DNA of 61,244 nt, from NCBI RefSeq assembly GCF_000519005.1, contig NZ_JAER01000025.1, positions 1 to 61,244 of the forward strand, given 5' to 3'. Position 1 is the first letter of the stretch. Each line of letters begins with the position of its first letter. Positions 8,640 to 20,213 of the stretch are shown in pieces. Made by a program: the position numbers and the translations under genes. The DNA comes from Nocardioides sp. J54. GTDB lineage: Bacteria > Actinomycetota > Actinomycetes > Propionibacteriales > Nocardioidaceae. The notes under the pieces are model-generated. The model was not told where the DNA came from and ran no database searches. It worked only from the letters and a program-made list of their open reading frames with translations.

Positions 8640-10994
8640 ATGTCCAAGACCCGGTTCGACGGCCTGCCGCCCGGCAAGGTCTTCTCCCACCTCGGAGTCA
8701 TGCTGCTGGTGGCCGCCGTCCTCGGCGTCGTCGTGTCCGGACTCGCGATCCCGTTCGCGGGCGTCGCCGGCTTCACCGCCCGCAACGTCGCCGAGTCGGT
8801 CGACGAGCTGCCCCAGGAGCTGGAGACCGAGCAGCTGCCGCAGCGCACCGAGGTGCTCGACAAGGCGGGCAAGACGATCGCGACGCTCTACGACCAGAAC
8901 CGCGTGAACGTCCCGCTGCGCCAGATCTCGCGCACCATGGTCGAGGCGATCGTCGCCATCGAGGACTACCGCTTCTACCAGCACGGCGCGCTGGACCTGA
9001 AGGGCACGTTGCGGGCCCTGTTCACCAACCAGGCCGCTGGCGGCGTGACCCAGGGTGGCTCGTCGATCACCCAGCAGCTGGTCAAGCTGACCCTCATCAC
9101 CCAGGCCAACGGTGACGAGGAGGCGATCCGCAAGGCCAAGGAGGACAGCTACGGCCGCAAGCTGCGGGAGCTGCGCTACGCGATCGCCCTCGAGAAGCGC
9201 CACAGCAAGGACTGGATCCTCGAGCGCTACCTCAACACCGCCTACTTCGGCGACGGTGCCTACGGCGTCCAGGCGGCCGCCCAGCACTACTTCGGCGTCA
9301 ACGCCAAGGACCTCAACCTGCGCCAGTCCGCGCTGCTGGCCGGCCTGGTGCAGAGCCCGGAGGCCTACAACCCGACCCGCAACCCGGCCCAGGCCAAGGT
9401 GCGCCGCAACGTCGTCCTCCAGCGGATGGCGCAGCTGAGCGTCATCCCCCAGAAGAAGGCCGACCGGCTGGTCACCACCGGTCTCGGCCTCAAGGTCGAG
9501 GAGCAGCCGAACGGCTGCGTGAACTCCCGTGCCCAGTTCTTCTGCGACTACGTCGTGCGCTGGCTCAAGACCGACCCCGCCCTCGGCGAGACGCCCGAGG
9601 AGCGCGACCGCCTGATCTTCAACGGCGGCCTGACGATCAAGACCACCATCGACATGGGCTTCCAGCGCGCCGCGCAGGACGCCGTCGGCCGGGCTGTCTT
9701 CAAGGACGATGGCGCCATCGGCGGCATCGCGCTCGTGGAGCCGCGCAGCGGCAACGTGCGGGCGCTCGCCCAGTCCCGCCCGATGGGCAAGGGCAAGGGC
9801 GAGACCTTCCTCAACTACACCGTCCCGCGCAAGTACGGCGACGCCGCCGGCTTCCAGCCCGGCTCGACCTTCAAGGCCTTCGTGCTGGCTGCCGCGATCA
9901 AGCAGGGCATCCCCCTGACCCGCACCTTCCCGGCGCCGAACCCGGGCTACTTCCCGCTCAACCAGTTCGAGACCTGCGACGGGCCCTACCAGAGCTCCGA
10001 GGTGTGGCAGCCGAAGAACTCGACCAGTTCCTCGTCGAACCCGAACCTCTACGAGGGCACCCAGAAGTCGGTCAACACGTTCTTCGTGAACCTCGAGCGC
10101 GAGACCGGTCTGTGCGAGCCGTGGAAGCTGGCCCGCGCGATGGGCATCGACTTGTCGAAGGAGTGGCAGAAGCCGGCCTTCACCCTCGGTGTCGCGGACG
10201 TCAGCCCGCTCGACATGGCTCAGGCCTACGCGACCTTCGCCGGCCGCGGGCTGCACTGCGAGTCGCGCCCGGTGACCCAGATCGAGGACGCCGACGGCAA
10301 CGTGCTGAAGAAGTACGACAAGAACTGCACCCAGGCCCTGCCCGGACCGGTGGCCGACGGCGTCAACGACGTCCTGCGCGGCGTCGTGGCGCCGGGCGGC
10401 TTCGGCGCGGCCCTCAACCCGGGCCAGCCCGCTGCCGGCAAGACCGGGACGACCAGCGACAACAAGGCCGTGTGGTTCGCGGGCTACACGCCGAACCTCG
10501 CCGGAGCCGCGATGGTGGCCGGCGTCAACAAGGCCGGGCAGCCCGAGTCGCTCGACTACAAGTACGTCGGCGGCCGGACCCTCTACTCGTCCTCCGGCTC
10601 GACGACCGCCGGTCCGATCTGGGGCGACACCTTCAAGGCGATCGCCCAGTGGCTGCCCGACGACGACTTCGTCCGTCCGTCGTCCTCCGACGTGGCCGGC
10701 CTGCTGGTCCCCGTGCCCTCCGTGGGCGGCCTGAGCTACGACGAGGCGGCCGACCGGGTCGAGGCAGCCGGCTTCACCGCCGTCCGCGGCCCGTCCCGCA
10801 CGTCGGGCTACCAGCGCGGCCTGGTCGCCTACGCCTACCCCGGCGACAAGGCCGGCGAGGGCGACACGATCACGCTCTACATCTCCAGCGGTCCGAAGGA
10901 GCAGCGCAAGCCCAAGGGCAACAAGGGCAACCGCGGCCGCGGGGGCGACGGACCCGGCAACAACGGCCGCGGCGGCGGTCGCGGCGGGAACTGA
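8640..10994 (+). CDS. ponA2: Class A penicillin-binding protein with PASTA domain (PonA2-like)
   Basis: Bifunctional peptidoglycan synthase of 784 aa anchored by one N-terminal helix (about 18-42). The GT51 transglycosylase has its catalytic Glu about 108 in IEDYRFYQHG and continues through GGSSITQQ and ERYLNTAYFG. The transpeptidase has STFK (Ser about 409) and KTGTT (Lys about 601). A single PASTA domain lies at about 690-755, and the C-terminus is a Gly/Arg/Asn-rich tail. The ATG follows TACCCT (8628-8633) by 6 nt, so the mRNA is probably leaderless; the upstream in-frame extension is not coding-like. Position next to whiB4 and the ATPase pair matches mycobacterial ponA2. The palindrome at 8528-8555 may regulate it. 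Confidence 0.92.
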   Translation: MSKTRFDGLPPGKVFSHLGVMLLVAAVLGVVVSGLAIPFAGVAGFTARNVAESVDELPQELETEQLPQRTEVLDKAGKTIATLYDQNRVNVPLRQISRTMVEAIVAIEDYRFYQHGALDLKGTLRALFTNQAAGGVTQGGSSITQQLVKLTLITQANGDEEAIRKAKEDSYGRKLRELRYAIALEKRHSKDWILERYLNTAYFGDGAYGVQAAAQHYFGVNAKDLNLRQSALLAGLVQSPEAYNPTRNPAQAKVRRNVVLQRMAQLSVIPQKKADRLVTTGLGLKVEEQPNGCVNSRAQFFCDYVVRWLKTDPALGETPEERDRLIFNGGLTIKTTIDMGFQRAAQDAVGRAVFKDDGAIGGIALVEPRSGNVRALAQSRPMGKGKGETFLNYTVPRKYGDAAGFQPGSTFKAFVLAAAIKQGIPLTRTFPAPNPGYFPLNQFETCDGPYQSSEVWQPKNSTSSSSNPNLYEGTQKSVNTFFVNLERETGLCEPWKLARAMGIDLSKEWQKPAFTLGVADVSPLDMAQAYATFAGRGLHCESRPVTQIEDADGNVLKKYDKNCTQALPGPVADGVNDVLRGVVAPGGFGAALNPGQPAAGKTGTTSDNKAVWFAGYTPNLAGAAMVAGVNKAGQPESLDYKYVGGRTLYSSSGSTTAGPIWGDTFKAIAQWLPDDDFVRPSSSDVAGLLVPVPSVGGLSYDEAADRVEAAGFTAVRGPSRTSGYQRGLVAYAYPGDKAGEGDTITLYISSGPKEQRKPKGNKGNRGRGGDGPGNNGRGGGRGGN

Positions 10995-11017
10995 CCCGCC
11001 CGGCTGGCGCAGACGCA

Positions 11018-11054
11018 CGACGAGGGGCTGACCGGACCGGTCAGCCCCTCGTCG
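11018..11054. terminator. Strong bidirectional terminator between ponA2 and the YqeY gene
   Basis: Two 18-nt perfectly complementary arms (11018-11035 and 11037-11054) flank a single A, giving a very stable hairpin with the core GAGGGGCTGACC. It lies between the convergent ponA2 and YqeY stops. Confidence 0.8.
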
Positions 11055-11088
11055 CGTCCGTGCCGGTGCCCCGGACCGGGGCAGGCGG

Positions 11089-11547
11089 TCAGCCGAGCTG
11101 GCGACGTACCTCGGCGGCGACCGCGGCGCCGTCGGCGCGGCCCTTGACCTGCGGGGTCACCACGCCCATGACCTGGCCCATGGCCTTCGGGCCGGCGCCG
11201 GCGACGCCGAGCTTCTCGACGGCCTCCTTGACCACGGCGGCGATCTCCTCCGGGCCGAGCTGGGCCGGCAGGTAGTCCTGGATGACCGCGGCCTCGGCCC
11301 GCTCCTTTGCGGCGCTCTCGGGGCGGTTGCCCTCCTCGAAGGCGACCGCGGCCTCGCGGCGCTTCTTCGCCTCGCTGGCGAGCACGGTCAGCACCTCGTC
11401 GTCGGTGAGCTCCTTGGCGACCTTGCCGGCGACCTCGGCGTTGGAGACGGCGGTGAGGATCATCCGCAGCGTCGAGGACCGGACGTCGTCACGAGCCTTC
11501 ATGGCGGTGGTCAGGTCGGTGCGCAGGCGGTCCTTGAGGGTGCTCAT
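11089..11547 (-). CDS. GatB/YqeY domain-containing protein
   Basis: Cytoplasmic protein of 152 aa beginning MSTLKDRLRTDLTTAMKARD. The hallmark segments are STLRMILTAVSNAEV, DDEVLTVLASEAKKRREA and IQDYLPAQLGPEEIAAVV, which match YqeY proteins over their full usual length of about 150 aa. YqeY resembles the tail domain of GatB and may bind tRNA, but its role is not established. The reading frame remains open upstream of the ATG at 11547, but that extension overlaps the divergent phosphoesterase and looks non-coding. Only about 36 bp separate the two start codons, so their promoters must overlap. Confidence 0.9.
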   Translation of the reverse strand: MSTLKDRLRTDLTTAMKARDDVRSSTLRMILTAVSNAEVAGKVAKELTDDEVLTVLASEAKKRREAAVAFEEGNRPESAAKERAEAAVIQDYLPAQLGPEEIAAVVKEAVEKLGVAGAGPKAMGQVMGVVTPQVKGRADGAAVAAEVRRQLG

Positions 11548-11583
11548 GGTCCGATTCTGCCGGGTGTGCGGGAGAGTGTCCCC

Positions 11584-12516
11584 ATGGGTTTCCTCCGCAC
11601 GCTGCTGCGCACCGCCGCCCTCGGTGGCACGGCGGGGGCTGCGGTGACGTCGTACGCGCTGTGGGAGGCGCGGCAGTACACGGTGCGCCGGTTCGACGTG
11701 CGGGTGCTGCCCGCGGGCTCCCGGCCGCTGCGGGTGCTGCACCTGACCGACATCCACATGACGCCGGGGCAGCGGCGCAAGCAGGAGTGGTTGCGCTCGC
11801 TCGCCGACCTGCGACCGGACCTGGTCGTCGACACCGGCGACAACCTCGCCCATCGCGACGCGGTGCCGGTCGTGCTCGACAGCCTCGGCCCGCTGCTCGA
11901 GGTGCCGGGCGTGTTCGTCCACGGCTCCAACGACTACTTCGAGCCCGGGGTGCGCAACCCCCTCGGCTACGTGCTCCCCGACACCGGGCACCGCTACACG
12001 CACACCCCGCAGCTGCCGTGGCGCGACCTCAGCGCCGGCCTCACCGGCGCCGGGTGGCTCGACCTCACCAACCGCCGCTCGCGGCTGACCGTCGGCGACA
12101 CCACCATCGCGTTCGCCGGCGTGGACGACCCACACCTGTCCTACGACGACCTGCCGGCCGTCGCCGGGGCCGTGGACCCGGCGGCCGACCTGCGCCTCGC
12201 GGTCGCGCACGCGCCGTACCTGCGGGTCCTGGACCAGTTCGCCGCCGACGGGTACGACGCGATCCTCGCCGGCCACACCCACGGCGGCCAGGTCCGCCTG
12301 CCCCTGCCCGGCGGGTCCCGCGCCTACGCCACGAACTGCGACCTCGAGCCGGCTCGGGCGCGCGGCCTGCACCGCCACCCGGCCGGCTCGCGGCCCGGCG
12401 ACCCCGGCTCGTCGTGGCTCGAGGTCTCGGCCGGCATCGGCACGAACCCCTACACCCGGATCCGGGTGGCCTGCCGGCCCGAGGCCGTGCTGCTCACCCT
12501 GCTCCCGGCGGCCTGA
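11584..12516 (+). CDS. Calcineurin-like metallophosphoesterase (Rv3683-like)
   Basis: Metal-dependent phosphoesterase of 310 aa, probably membrane-anchored by an N-terminal hydrophobic helix (about residues 5-27). Metal ligands are DIH (Asp56, His58), GDN (Asp86), the GSND segment in place of the usual GNHD, HAP, and GHTHGG (His231, His233). The GSND variant replaces the usual catalytic His of GNHD with an Asn-Asp pair, as in the YkuE-like group. The ATG at 11584 has GGAGAG about 8 nt upstream and is preferred over an in-frame GTG at 11566. It occupies the same place as Rv3683 downstream of ponA2 in mycobacteria. Confidence 0.88.
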   Translation: MGFLRTLLRTAALGGTAGAAVTSYALWEARQYTVRRFDVRVLPAGSRPLRVLHLTDIHMTPGQRRKQEWLRSLADLRPDLVVDTGDNLAHRDAVPVVLDSLGPLLEVPGVFVHGSNDYFEPGVRNPLGYVLPDTGHRYTHTPQLPWRDLSAGLTGAGWLDLTNRRSRLTVGDTTIAFAGVDDPHLSYDDLPAVAGAVDPAADLRLAVAHAPYLRVLDQFAADGYDAILAGHTHGGQVRLPLPGGSRAYATNCDLEPARARGLHRHPAGSRPGDPGSSWLEVSAGIGTNPYTRIRVACRPEAVLLTLLPAA

Positions 12517-12614
12517 CCCCGGCGTCGGCGCGTGGCGTCCCCCGATTCGGGATCAGGCCCTCCGCTCCGCTATGCTCCCCTGCGTTGAGTGGCCCTTCCG
12601 GGGTCGCTGAACGG

Positions 12615-12688
12615 CGGGCTGTGGCGCAGCTTGGTAGCGCGCCTCGTTCGGGACGAGGAGGCCGCAGGTTCAAATCCTGTCAGCCCGA
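12615..12688 (+). tRNA. tRNA-Pro(CGG)
   Basis: The cloverleaf closes with acceptor arms CGGGCTG (12615-12621) and CAGCCCG (12681-12687) and discriminator A. The anticodon loop TTCGGGA gives anticodon CGG, and the T arm contains GGTTCAAATCC. The 3' CCA is not encoded. A hairpin terminator follows. Confidence 0.95.
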
Positions 12689-12693
12689 CCGAC

Positions 12694-12725
12694 CAGCAGG
12701 TGGATCCCACGGGATCCACCTGCTG
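12694..12725 (+). terminator. Terminator after tRNA-Pro
   Basis: Arms of 15 bp (12694-12708 and 12711-12725, core GGTGGATCCC) are perfectly complementary and are followed by a short T-rich stretch TCATTTCC. Confidence 0.8.
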
Positions 12726-12795
12726 TCATTTCCGGGTCCGTTCCGGGGACCGAGCCGACGCCGATCCGCCGGGCGGTCGTGACAGACTTCCCCCC

Positions 12796-13767
12796 ATGTC
12801 TGACGAGCAGGACAAGCTGAAGCTCAGCCTGGAGGCGCCCAGGCTGTTCGGCCGGAAGAAGAAGGCGGCCGAGCCGGCAGGCTCACCGACCCCCGCCCGG
12901 TCGTCCCGTCCTGCCGCCCGCAAGCCGGCCCCCGCCGAGCCCGAGCGCGCCCCGGAGCCCACGCCCGCGCCGGTCGAGGAGACGGCCGAAGCGCCCGTCG
13001 AGGCAGCCACCGTCGAGGCGGCCGCCGAGCCCGTGGCAGCCGAGCCCGTCCCCGAAGCGGTCGTCGACCCGGTCGTCGAGCCCGAGCCGGTCGTCGAGCC
13101 CACCCCGGATCCGGAGCCGGTCGTCGAGCCGGAGCCCGTCGAGCCGGAGCCGACCACGGTCCTCGAGCCGGTCGAGGCCGCGCCGGCCGCCGCCGTGCAG
13201 AAGCCTGCGGCGAAGGAGAAGCCCGCCGCCGAGGAACCTGCGGCCGGGAAGCCGGCCCCCAGGAAGCCGGCCCTCAAGAAGCCGGCCCTCAAGAGGCCGG
13301 CGGCCACCGAGCCGGCGACCGGGCCCGGCATCGACGCCGACCTCGAGGACGCCGAGATCGCAGCCCTGGCGAGCCAGGAACCGCTTCTGACGACGTACCG
13401 CGCGGCTGCCGTGGTCGGCCTCGTCGTGGGCGCGGCGATGGTCGTGCTGACCTTCCTGTCGCTGCGCGGCTGCGAGGCGGTGCGCGGCACGTCGTCGTGC
13501 GGGGGCGGTCCGGGCTTCCTGCTGCTGGTCGCGACCTTCGCGGTCTGCGTGCTGCTCGGCAGCGCCCTGCTGCGGACCTTCCAGATCCCCGACCCCGGCA
13601 GCAGCAGCTTCCTGGCCGTCGGCCTGGTCGCCGTGGTCGCGCTGCTGTTCCTGATCGACGTCCTGGACCACTGGTCGATGCTGGTCGTGGTGCCGCTGCT
13701 CAGCGTGGGCGGCTTCCTCGCCTCGGTGTGGGTCACCAAGACCTTCGTCGAGCCCGCCGACGCCTGA
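12796..13767 (+). CDS. Acidic, repeat-rich hypothetical membrane protein
   Basis: Protein of 323 aa of unknown function. Residues 1-20 are charged. Residues about 20-190 form a low-complexity Ala/Pro/Glu/Val region with repeats such as EPVVEP and basic KPALKKPA units, probably disordered. Residues about 200-318 contain roughly four membrane helices (AAAVVGLVVGAAMVVLTF, LLLVATFAVCVLLGSALL, LAVGLVAVVALLFLIDVL and a final helix). The short loop RGCEAVRGTSSCGG holds two Cys that could form a disulfide if outside. The ATG at 12796 fits the coding signal. It sits between tRNA-Pro and the convergent asd; nothing in the neighbours suggests a role. Confidence 0.75.
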   Translation: MSDEQDKLKLSLEAPRLFGRKKKAAEPAGSPTPARSSRPAARKPAPAEPERAPEPTPAPVEETAEAPVEAATVEAAAEPVAAEPVPEAVVDPVVEPEPVVEPTPDPEPVVEPEPVEPEPTTVLEPVEAAPAAAVQKPAAKEKPAAEEPAAGKPAPRKPALKKPALKRPAATEPATGPGIDADLEDAEIAALASQEPLLTTYRAAAVVGLVVGAAMVVLTFLSLRGCEAVRGTSSCGGGPGFLLLVATFAVCVLLGSALLRTFQIPDPGSSSFLAVGLVAVVALLFLIDVLDHWSMLVVVPLLSVGGFLASVWVTKTFVEPADA

Positions 13768-13787
13768 GCGGGCAGACCTGACCGACA

Positions 13788-13851
13788 AAACTCACCCCTG
13801 ACCGACGAAGCTTTGTCGGTCAGGCGTGAGTTTCGCCGGTCGACCGGCGAA
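13788..13851. terminator. Nested palindromes between convergent genes
   Basis: Outer arms AAACTCAC (13788-13795) and GTGAGTTT (13826-13833) enclose inner arms CTGACCGAC (13798-13806) and GTCGGTCAG (13815-13823). A separate perfect 20-bp palindrome covers 13832-13851. The A/T-ended outer arms suit a two-way terminator between the membrane protein and asd. Confidence 0.7.
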
Positions 13852-13858
13852 TCTGTCG

Positions 13859-16185
<2,327 letters not shown>

Positions 16186-16285
16186 GGGGGCTCACTCCTG
16201 GCGGTTCGGGGGAAGGGACGCACCCTGCGACCGCCTGGCCGCCGGGCCTCGGAGCCTGGCTCCGGGGCGATTCTACCGAGCGGCG

Positions 16286-16945
16286 CTAGGCGTTTTCGGG
16301 GCTGTCCAGCGCGGCGGACGCCGCCTCGACCAGCTCGATCTCCCCGGTGCTGGCGAGGTCGACGTCGAGCCGGTCGTGGGCGACCACCGAGAGCAGCGCC
16401 TTCATCGACGCACCGGCCAGGGTGCCCCACGACGAGACGTAGGAGAACTGCCACCACCACAGGGCCTCCTCGACGTCACCGGCCTCGTAGTGGCGCACCC
16501 CGACCGCGAGGTCGGCGGCGACGCTGGTGAGGTCGTCGGAGAGCAGGCCCTCGACCACCTCGGGCTGGTAGGGGTCGAAGACGTAGCTGTAGGTGTCGAG
16601 GTCGCCGAGCAGCTCGGCGAGCTGGAGCCGCAGCTCGTCGAGGTCGGGGTCCGGGCCGTCGTCCGGCTGGAACTCCTCGCGGGGCGAGAAGTCGCGGTGC
16701 ACGCCCAGCCGGGCGCCGGTCAGCGCGATCTGGCCGATCTGCAGCAGCAGCAGCGACACCGCCTGACCGCCGGTCGCCTCGGCCGCGACGACCCGCAGGC
16801 CGTCGAGGAAGGAACGCACCGACGACGCGATGTCGTCGGCGAAGCGCACCGTCTCGGTCTCGACCGCGATCAGCGCCTCGAGGGCCGCGAGCCCTGGAAG
16901 CTGCTCGCCGCTGGTGTCGGCGGTGCCGTTGCCGTGTCCGCTCAT
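16286..16945 (-). CDS. DUF5063 domain-containing protein
   Basis: Cytoplasmic helical protein of 219 aa, function unknown. Its N-terminal segment ([21 protein letters not shown]), the acidic linker [20 protein letters not shown] and the aromatic-rich [14 protein letters not shown] near residue 165 match DUF5063 proteins. In actinobacteria these commonly sit between recR and the aspartokinase gene, as here. Its ATG overlaps the recR stop (ATGA), indicating translational coupling to recombination repair. No enzyme motif is visible. Confidence 0.8.
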   Translation of the reverse strand: MSGHGNGTADTSGEQLPGLAALEALIAVETETVRFADDIASSVRSFLDGLRVVAAEATGGQAVSLLLLQIGQIALTGARLGVHRDFSPREEFQPDDGPDPDLDELRLQLAELLGDLDTYSYVFDPYQPEVVEGLLSDDLTSVAADLAVGVRHYEAGDVEEALWWWQFSYVSSWGTLAGASMKALLSVVAHDRLDVDLASTGEIELVEAASAALDSPENA

Positions 16946-17538
16946 GTCGCTGCCTGCCTTCCGACGAATGCCCGTCCGAGGGTGACCTCGTCGGCGTACT
17001 CGAGGTCCCCTCCCACCGGCAGTCCACTGGCCAAACGCGTGACGCGCAACCCCAGGGGGCCGAGCATCCGGGTGAGGTAGGTGGCCGTGGCCTCCCCCTC
17101 GAGGTTCGGGTCGGTCGCCAGGATCACCTCGGTGACCGTGCCGTCACCGAGGCGGGTGAGCAGCTCACGGATGTGCAGCTGCTCCGGCCCGATCCCGTCG
17201 ATCGGCGAGATCGCCCCGCCCAGCACGTGGTAGCGGCCGCGGAACTCCCGGGTGCGCTCGATGGCGACGACGTCCTTGTACTCCTCCACCACGCACAGCA
17301 CCGACGGGTCGCGGCGCGGGTCGCGGCAGATGCGGCACTGGTCGTCCTCGGCCACGTTGAAGCACACGGTGCAGAACTTGACCTTGTCCTTGACCTCGAC
17401 CAGCACGTCTGCGAGGCGGCGTACGTCGGCCGGGTCGGCCTGCAGCAGGTGGAACGCGATCCGCTGCGCGCTCTTCGGACCCACGCCCGGCAGGCGGCCG
17501 AGCTCGTCGATCAGGTCCTGGACGACACCTTCGTACAC
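16942..17538 (-). CDS. recR: Recombination mediator RecR
   Basis: DNA repair protein of 198 aa, the usual RecR length, that acts with RecO/RecF in loading RecA at gaps. The helix-hairpin-helix [17 protein letters not shown] is at residues 16-32. A zinc finger uses Cys56, Cys59, Cys68 and Cys71. The Toprim domain follows, with [13 protein letters not shown] and [16 protein letters not shown]. It starts with GTG 13 bp after the YbaB stop. The order dnaX-ybaB-recR is conserved in many bacteria. Confidence 0.96.
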   Translation of the reverse strand: MYEGVVQDLIDELGRLPGVGPKSAQRIAFHLLQADPADVRRLADVLVEVKDKVKFCTVCFNVAEDDQCRICRDPRRDPSVLCVVEEYKDVVAIERTREFRGRYHVLGGAISPIDGIGPEQLHIRELLTRLGDGTVTEVILATDPNLEGEATATYLTRMLGPLGLRVTRLASGLPVGGDLEYADEVTLGRAFVGRQAAT

Positions 17539-17551
17539 GGCTGGTGCCCGA

Positions 17552-17962
17552 TCAGAACCCGAGCTGGCCGGGCTGGCCCGGAGCCTGCCCGGAGCCGCCG
17601 AGGCCGGGGAGGCCGCCCATGCCACCCATCTCGCCGAGCGGGCCGAGGGAGTCCTGGGCGAGCTGGTCGGCCTTCGCCCGCGCGTCGCGGAAGGCCGCCA
17701 CGACGAGGTCACCGAGGTCCGCGAGCGCGTCGGCGTCGGTGCCCTCGACCGCCTCGGGCTTGATCGTGACGGCGGTCAGCTCGCCGGAGCCGGTGAGCGT
17801 CACGCTCACCGCACCGCCGGCGACGGTGCCCTCCACGGTCGCGTCGGCCAGGCGCTGCTGCGCCTCGACCAGCTGCTCCTGCATCTGCTGGGCCTGCTGG
17901 AGCAGGGCGTTCAGGTCGAGGCCACCGCCTCCGCCCAGCGCGTCGAACGGGTTCTGGCTCAT
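17552..17962 (-). CDS. YbaB/EbfC family nucleoid-associated protein
   Basis: Small DNA-binding protein of 136 aa. The core [20 protein letters not shown], followed by [16 protein letters not shown] and [16 protein letters not shown], is the YbaB fold. A Gly/Pro/Gln-rich tail (about residues 112-136) extends beyond the compact fold, which is common in actinobacterial homologues. It is encoded between dnaX and recR. Confidence 0.93.
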   Translation of the reverse strand: MSQNPFDALGGGGGLDLNALLQQAQQMQEQLVEAQQRLADATVEGTVAGGAVSVTLTGSGELTAVTIKPEAVEGTDADALADLGDLVVAAFRDARAKADQLAQDSLGPLGEMGGMGGLPGLGGSGQAPGQPGQLGF

Positions 17963-18024
17963 CGGTCGTCTCTTCCCTCGGGGGTGTGGTGGGCAGTGGT
18001 GCGGGTCGGGGTGGGCGGGGCGAC

Positions 18025-20154
18025 TCAGCCGCCGCGCGGGATCTCCTCGATCACCTGGGCGCCGAGCTCGCGGGCGAGCAGCTCCGCGCTCGACTCGGCG
18101 TCGACCTCGGCGTCGTCGAGGTCGACGTGCGCGTCGGGGTCCTCCGGCGGGGCCGCGGCGTACTCGTCCTCGCGGGCCTGGATGTCGGCCATCCGGGGCC
18201 GGCGCGGGGTCGGCTCGGCCGGGGCCGCGGGTGCCGCGTCGCCGGGCACCGCCCACGGCGGGGCGTCACCGGCCGGTTCCGGGGAGCCGGCCGCCGGCTG
18301 GGCCGGGGCGGCCTGCGCGGGAGGAGCCGCCGGGGCGGGCGGCGGGGTGCCGCCGGGCTGGGCGGCCGGGTCGATGATCGCGTCGATGCGCACCGTGGCG
18401 CCGATCTCGTCGATCACCGCCTGCTGGACGATGTCGGCGTGCCCGCCCGACTCGAAGGAACGGCGGGGGCCGTCGGCCTGGAACCCGAGCGAGATCACGT
18501 TGTTGTCGAACGCGACGACCTGGGAGTTCTGGGTCAGGTGGATCCAGGTGACCCGCTTGACGCCCTTCACCCGGTCGATCACCGAGGGCCACAGCCGGCG
18601 GATGTCGACCAGGGTCAGCCCGCTGCCCCCATTGCCCCCACTGCCCCCGCCGGCGGCCGGCGCGGGCGCCGGCGGCTGGGACGCTGCGGGCTCCGGGCGC
18701 TGCGCCGGCGGCGGCGTGGGCTGGACCGGCTGCTCGACCGGCTGCTCGACCGGCTGCTCGACCGGCTGCTGGGCCGGCTGCTGGGCCGGCTGCTGGGTGG
18801 GGGCCGGGGCAGGCTGCTGCGGGGCGGGCGGCTGGACGACCTGCAGCTGGATCGCGGGGGCCGCGGCGGCCGGGCGCTCGTCGACCCGCTCCGGCGCGGC
18901 GCGCTCGGCGCGCGACGGCGCCGGGCGGTCCTGGGCCGGGACGACGGGGGCCACCGCCGGGGCGGCCTCGGCGGACGTCGTGCCGCTGATGGAGATGCGG
19001 CGCTCGAGGCGGTCGAGGCGGGCCATGACGCCCTCGGTGCTGTGGTCGGCGGCCGGGAGCAGGATCCGGGCGCAGATCAGCTCGAGCAGCAGCCGCGGCG
19101 CGGTCGCGCCGCGCATGTCGGTGAGGCCGGTGGCGACGAGGTCGGCGGCGCGGGTGAGCTCGGCGCGGCCGAAGGCGTTGGCCTGCGCGACGAGGCGGTC
19201 GGCCTGGTCGCCGGACACGTCGAGCAGGCCGGACGCGGCGGCGTCGGGGACGGCGGAGAGGATCACGAGGTCGCGCAGCCGGCGCAGCAGGTCCTCGGTG
19301 AACCGGCGCGGGTCCTGGCCGGTCTCGATCACCTTGTCGACCACACCGAACACCGCCGAGCCGTCGCCGCTCGCGAACGCGGAGACCACGTCGTCCAGCA
19401 GCGTGTCGGGGGTGTAGCCGAGCAGGCCGCTGGCCAGGTCGTAGGTGACGCCGGCCGGTCCGGCACCGCCGAGCAGCTGGTCGAGCACCGAGAGGGTGTC
19501 GCGGGCGGACCCGGCGCCGGCGCGCACCACGAGCGGGAGCGCGGCCGGCTCGATGGAGACGCCCTCGCGCTCGCAGAGCTCGGTGAGGTAGCTCGTCAGC
19601 AGCCGCGGCGGGATCAGCCGGAACGGGTAGTGGTGGGTGCGCGAGCGGATGGTCGGGATGACCTTCTCCGGCTCGGTCGTGGCGAAGATGAACCGCAGGT
19701 GCGGCGGCGGCTCCTCGACGAGCTTGAGCAGGGCGTTGAAGCCCTGCGTGGTGACCATGTGGGCCTCGTCGATGATGTAGACCTTGTAGCGGCTCTTCAC
19801 CGGGGCGAAGAACGCCTTCTCGCGCAGGTCGCGCGCGTCGTCGACACCGCCGTGCGAGGCCGCGTCGATCTCGATGACGTCGATCGACCCGGGGCCGTTG
19901 CGGGACAGGTCGCGGCAGCTCTCGCACTCGCCGCACGGGTCGGCGATCGGGGCCTGCTCGCAGTTCAGCGCGCGGGCGAGGATCCGCGCGCTGGTGGTCT
20001 TGCCACAACCACGCGGCCCGGAGAAGAGGTAGGCGTGGTTGACCCGGTTGCCGGCCAGCGCGGCGCGCAGCGGCTCGGTCACGTGCTCCTGACCGATCAC
20101 CTCGGCGAAGGTCTCGGGCCGGTAGCGGCGGTAGAGCGCAAGCGGGGAGTCCAC
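18025..20154 (-). CDS. dnaX: DNA polymerase III subunit gamma/tau
   Basis: Clamp-loader ATPase of 709 aa. Walker A GPRGCGKT is at residues 46-53, and the zinc module uses Cys65, Cys74, Cys77 and Cys80. DEAH appears in YIIDEAHMV and the SRC-like motif in TIRSRTHHYPFRL. After the AAA+ and collar domains (to about 375) comes a long Pro/Gln/Ala linker with tandem QQPA and EQPV units (about 440-500). A tau-like domain with LVDIRRLWPSVIDRVK then follows. No A-rich slippery site is seen, so full-length tau is expected. The start is GTG with GGGGTGG just upstream. The SRP RNA gene lies on the same strand just upstream. Confidence 0.95.
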   Translation of the reverse strand: MDSPLALYRRYRPETFAEVIGQEHVTEPLRAALAGNRVNHAYLFSGPRGCGKTTSARILARALNCEQAPIADPCGECESCRDLSRNGPGSIDVIEIDAASHGGVDDARDLREKAFFAPVKSRYKVYIIDEAHMVTTQGFNALLKLVEEPPPHLRFIFATTEPEKVIPTIRSRTHHYPFRLIPPRLLTSYLTELCEREGVSIEPAALPLVVRAGAGSARDTLSVLDQLLGGAGPAGVTYDLASGLLGYTPDTLLDDVVSAFASGDGSAVFGVVDKVIETGQDPRRFTEDLLRRLRDLVILSAVPDAAASGLLDVSGDQADRLVAQANAFGRAELTRAADLVATGLTDMRGATAPRLLLELICARILLPAADHSTEGVMARLDRLERRISISGTTSAEAAPAVAPVVPAQDRPAPSRAERAAPERVDERPAAAAPAIQLQVVQPPAPQQPAPAPTQQPAQQPAQQPVEQPVEQPVEQPVQPTPPPAQRPEPAASQPPAPAPAAGGGSGGNGGSGLTLVDIRRLWPSVIDRVKGVKRVTWIHLTQNSQVVAFDNNVISLGFQADGPRRSFESGGHADIVQQAVIDEIGATVRIDAIIDPAAQPGGTPPPAPAAPPAQAAPAQPAAGSPEPAGDAPPWAVPGDAAPAAPAEPTPRRPRMADIQAREDEYAAAPPEDPDAHVDLDDAEVDAESSAELLARELGAQVIEEIPRGG

Positions 20155-20213
20155 CCCTGAACACTAACCAGCGGCCCCGACACCCCGACAGGGCACCGGC
20201 CCCGGGACGCAAA

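Noticed and set aside
18720..18800. Programmed frameshift site in dnaX for a gamma subunit
   Set aside because: The repeats encode a Gln/Pro/Glu linker; no A-rich or other slippery heptamer with a stimulator is visible.
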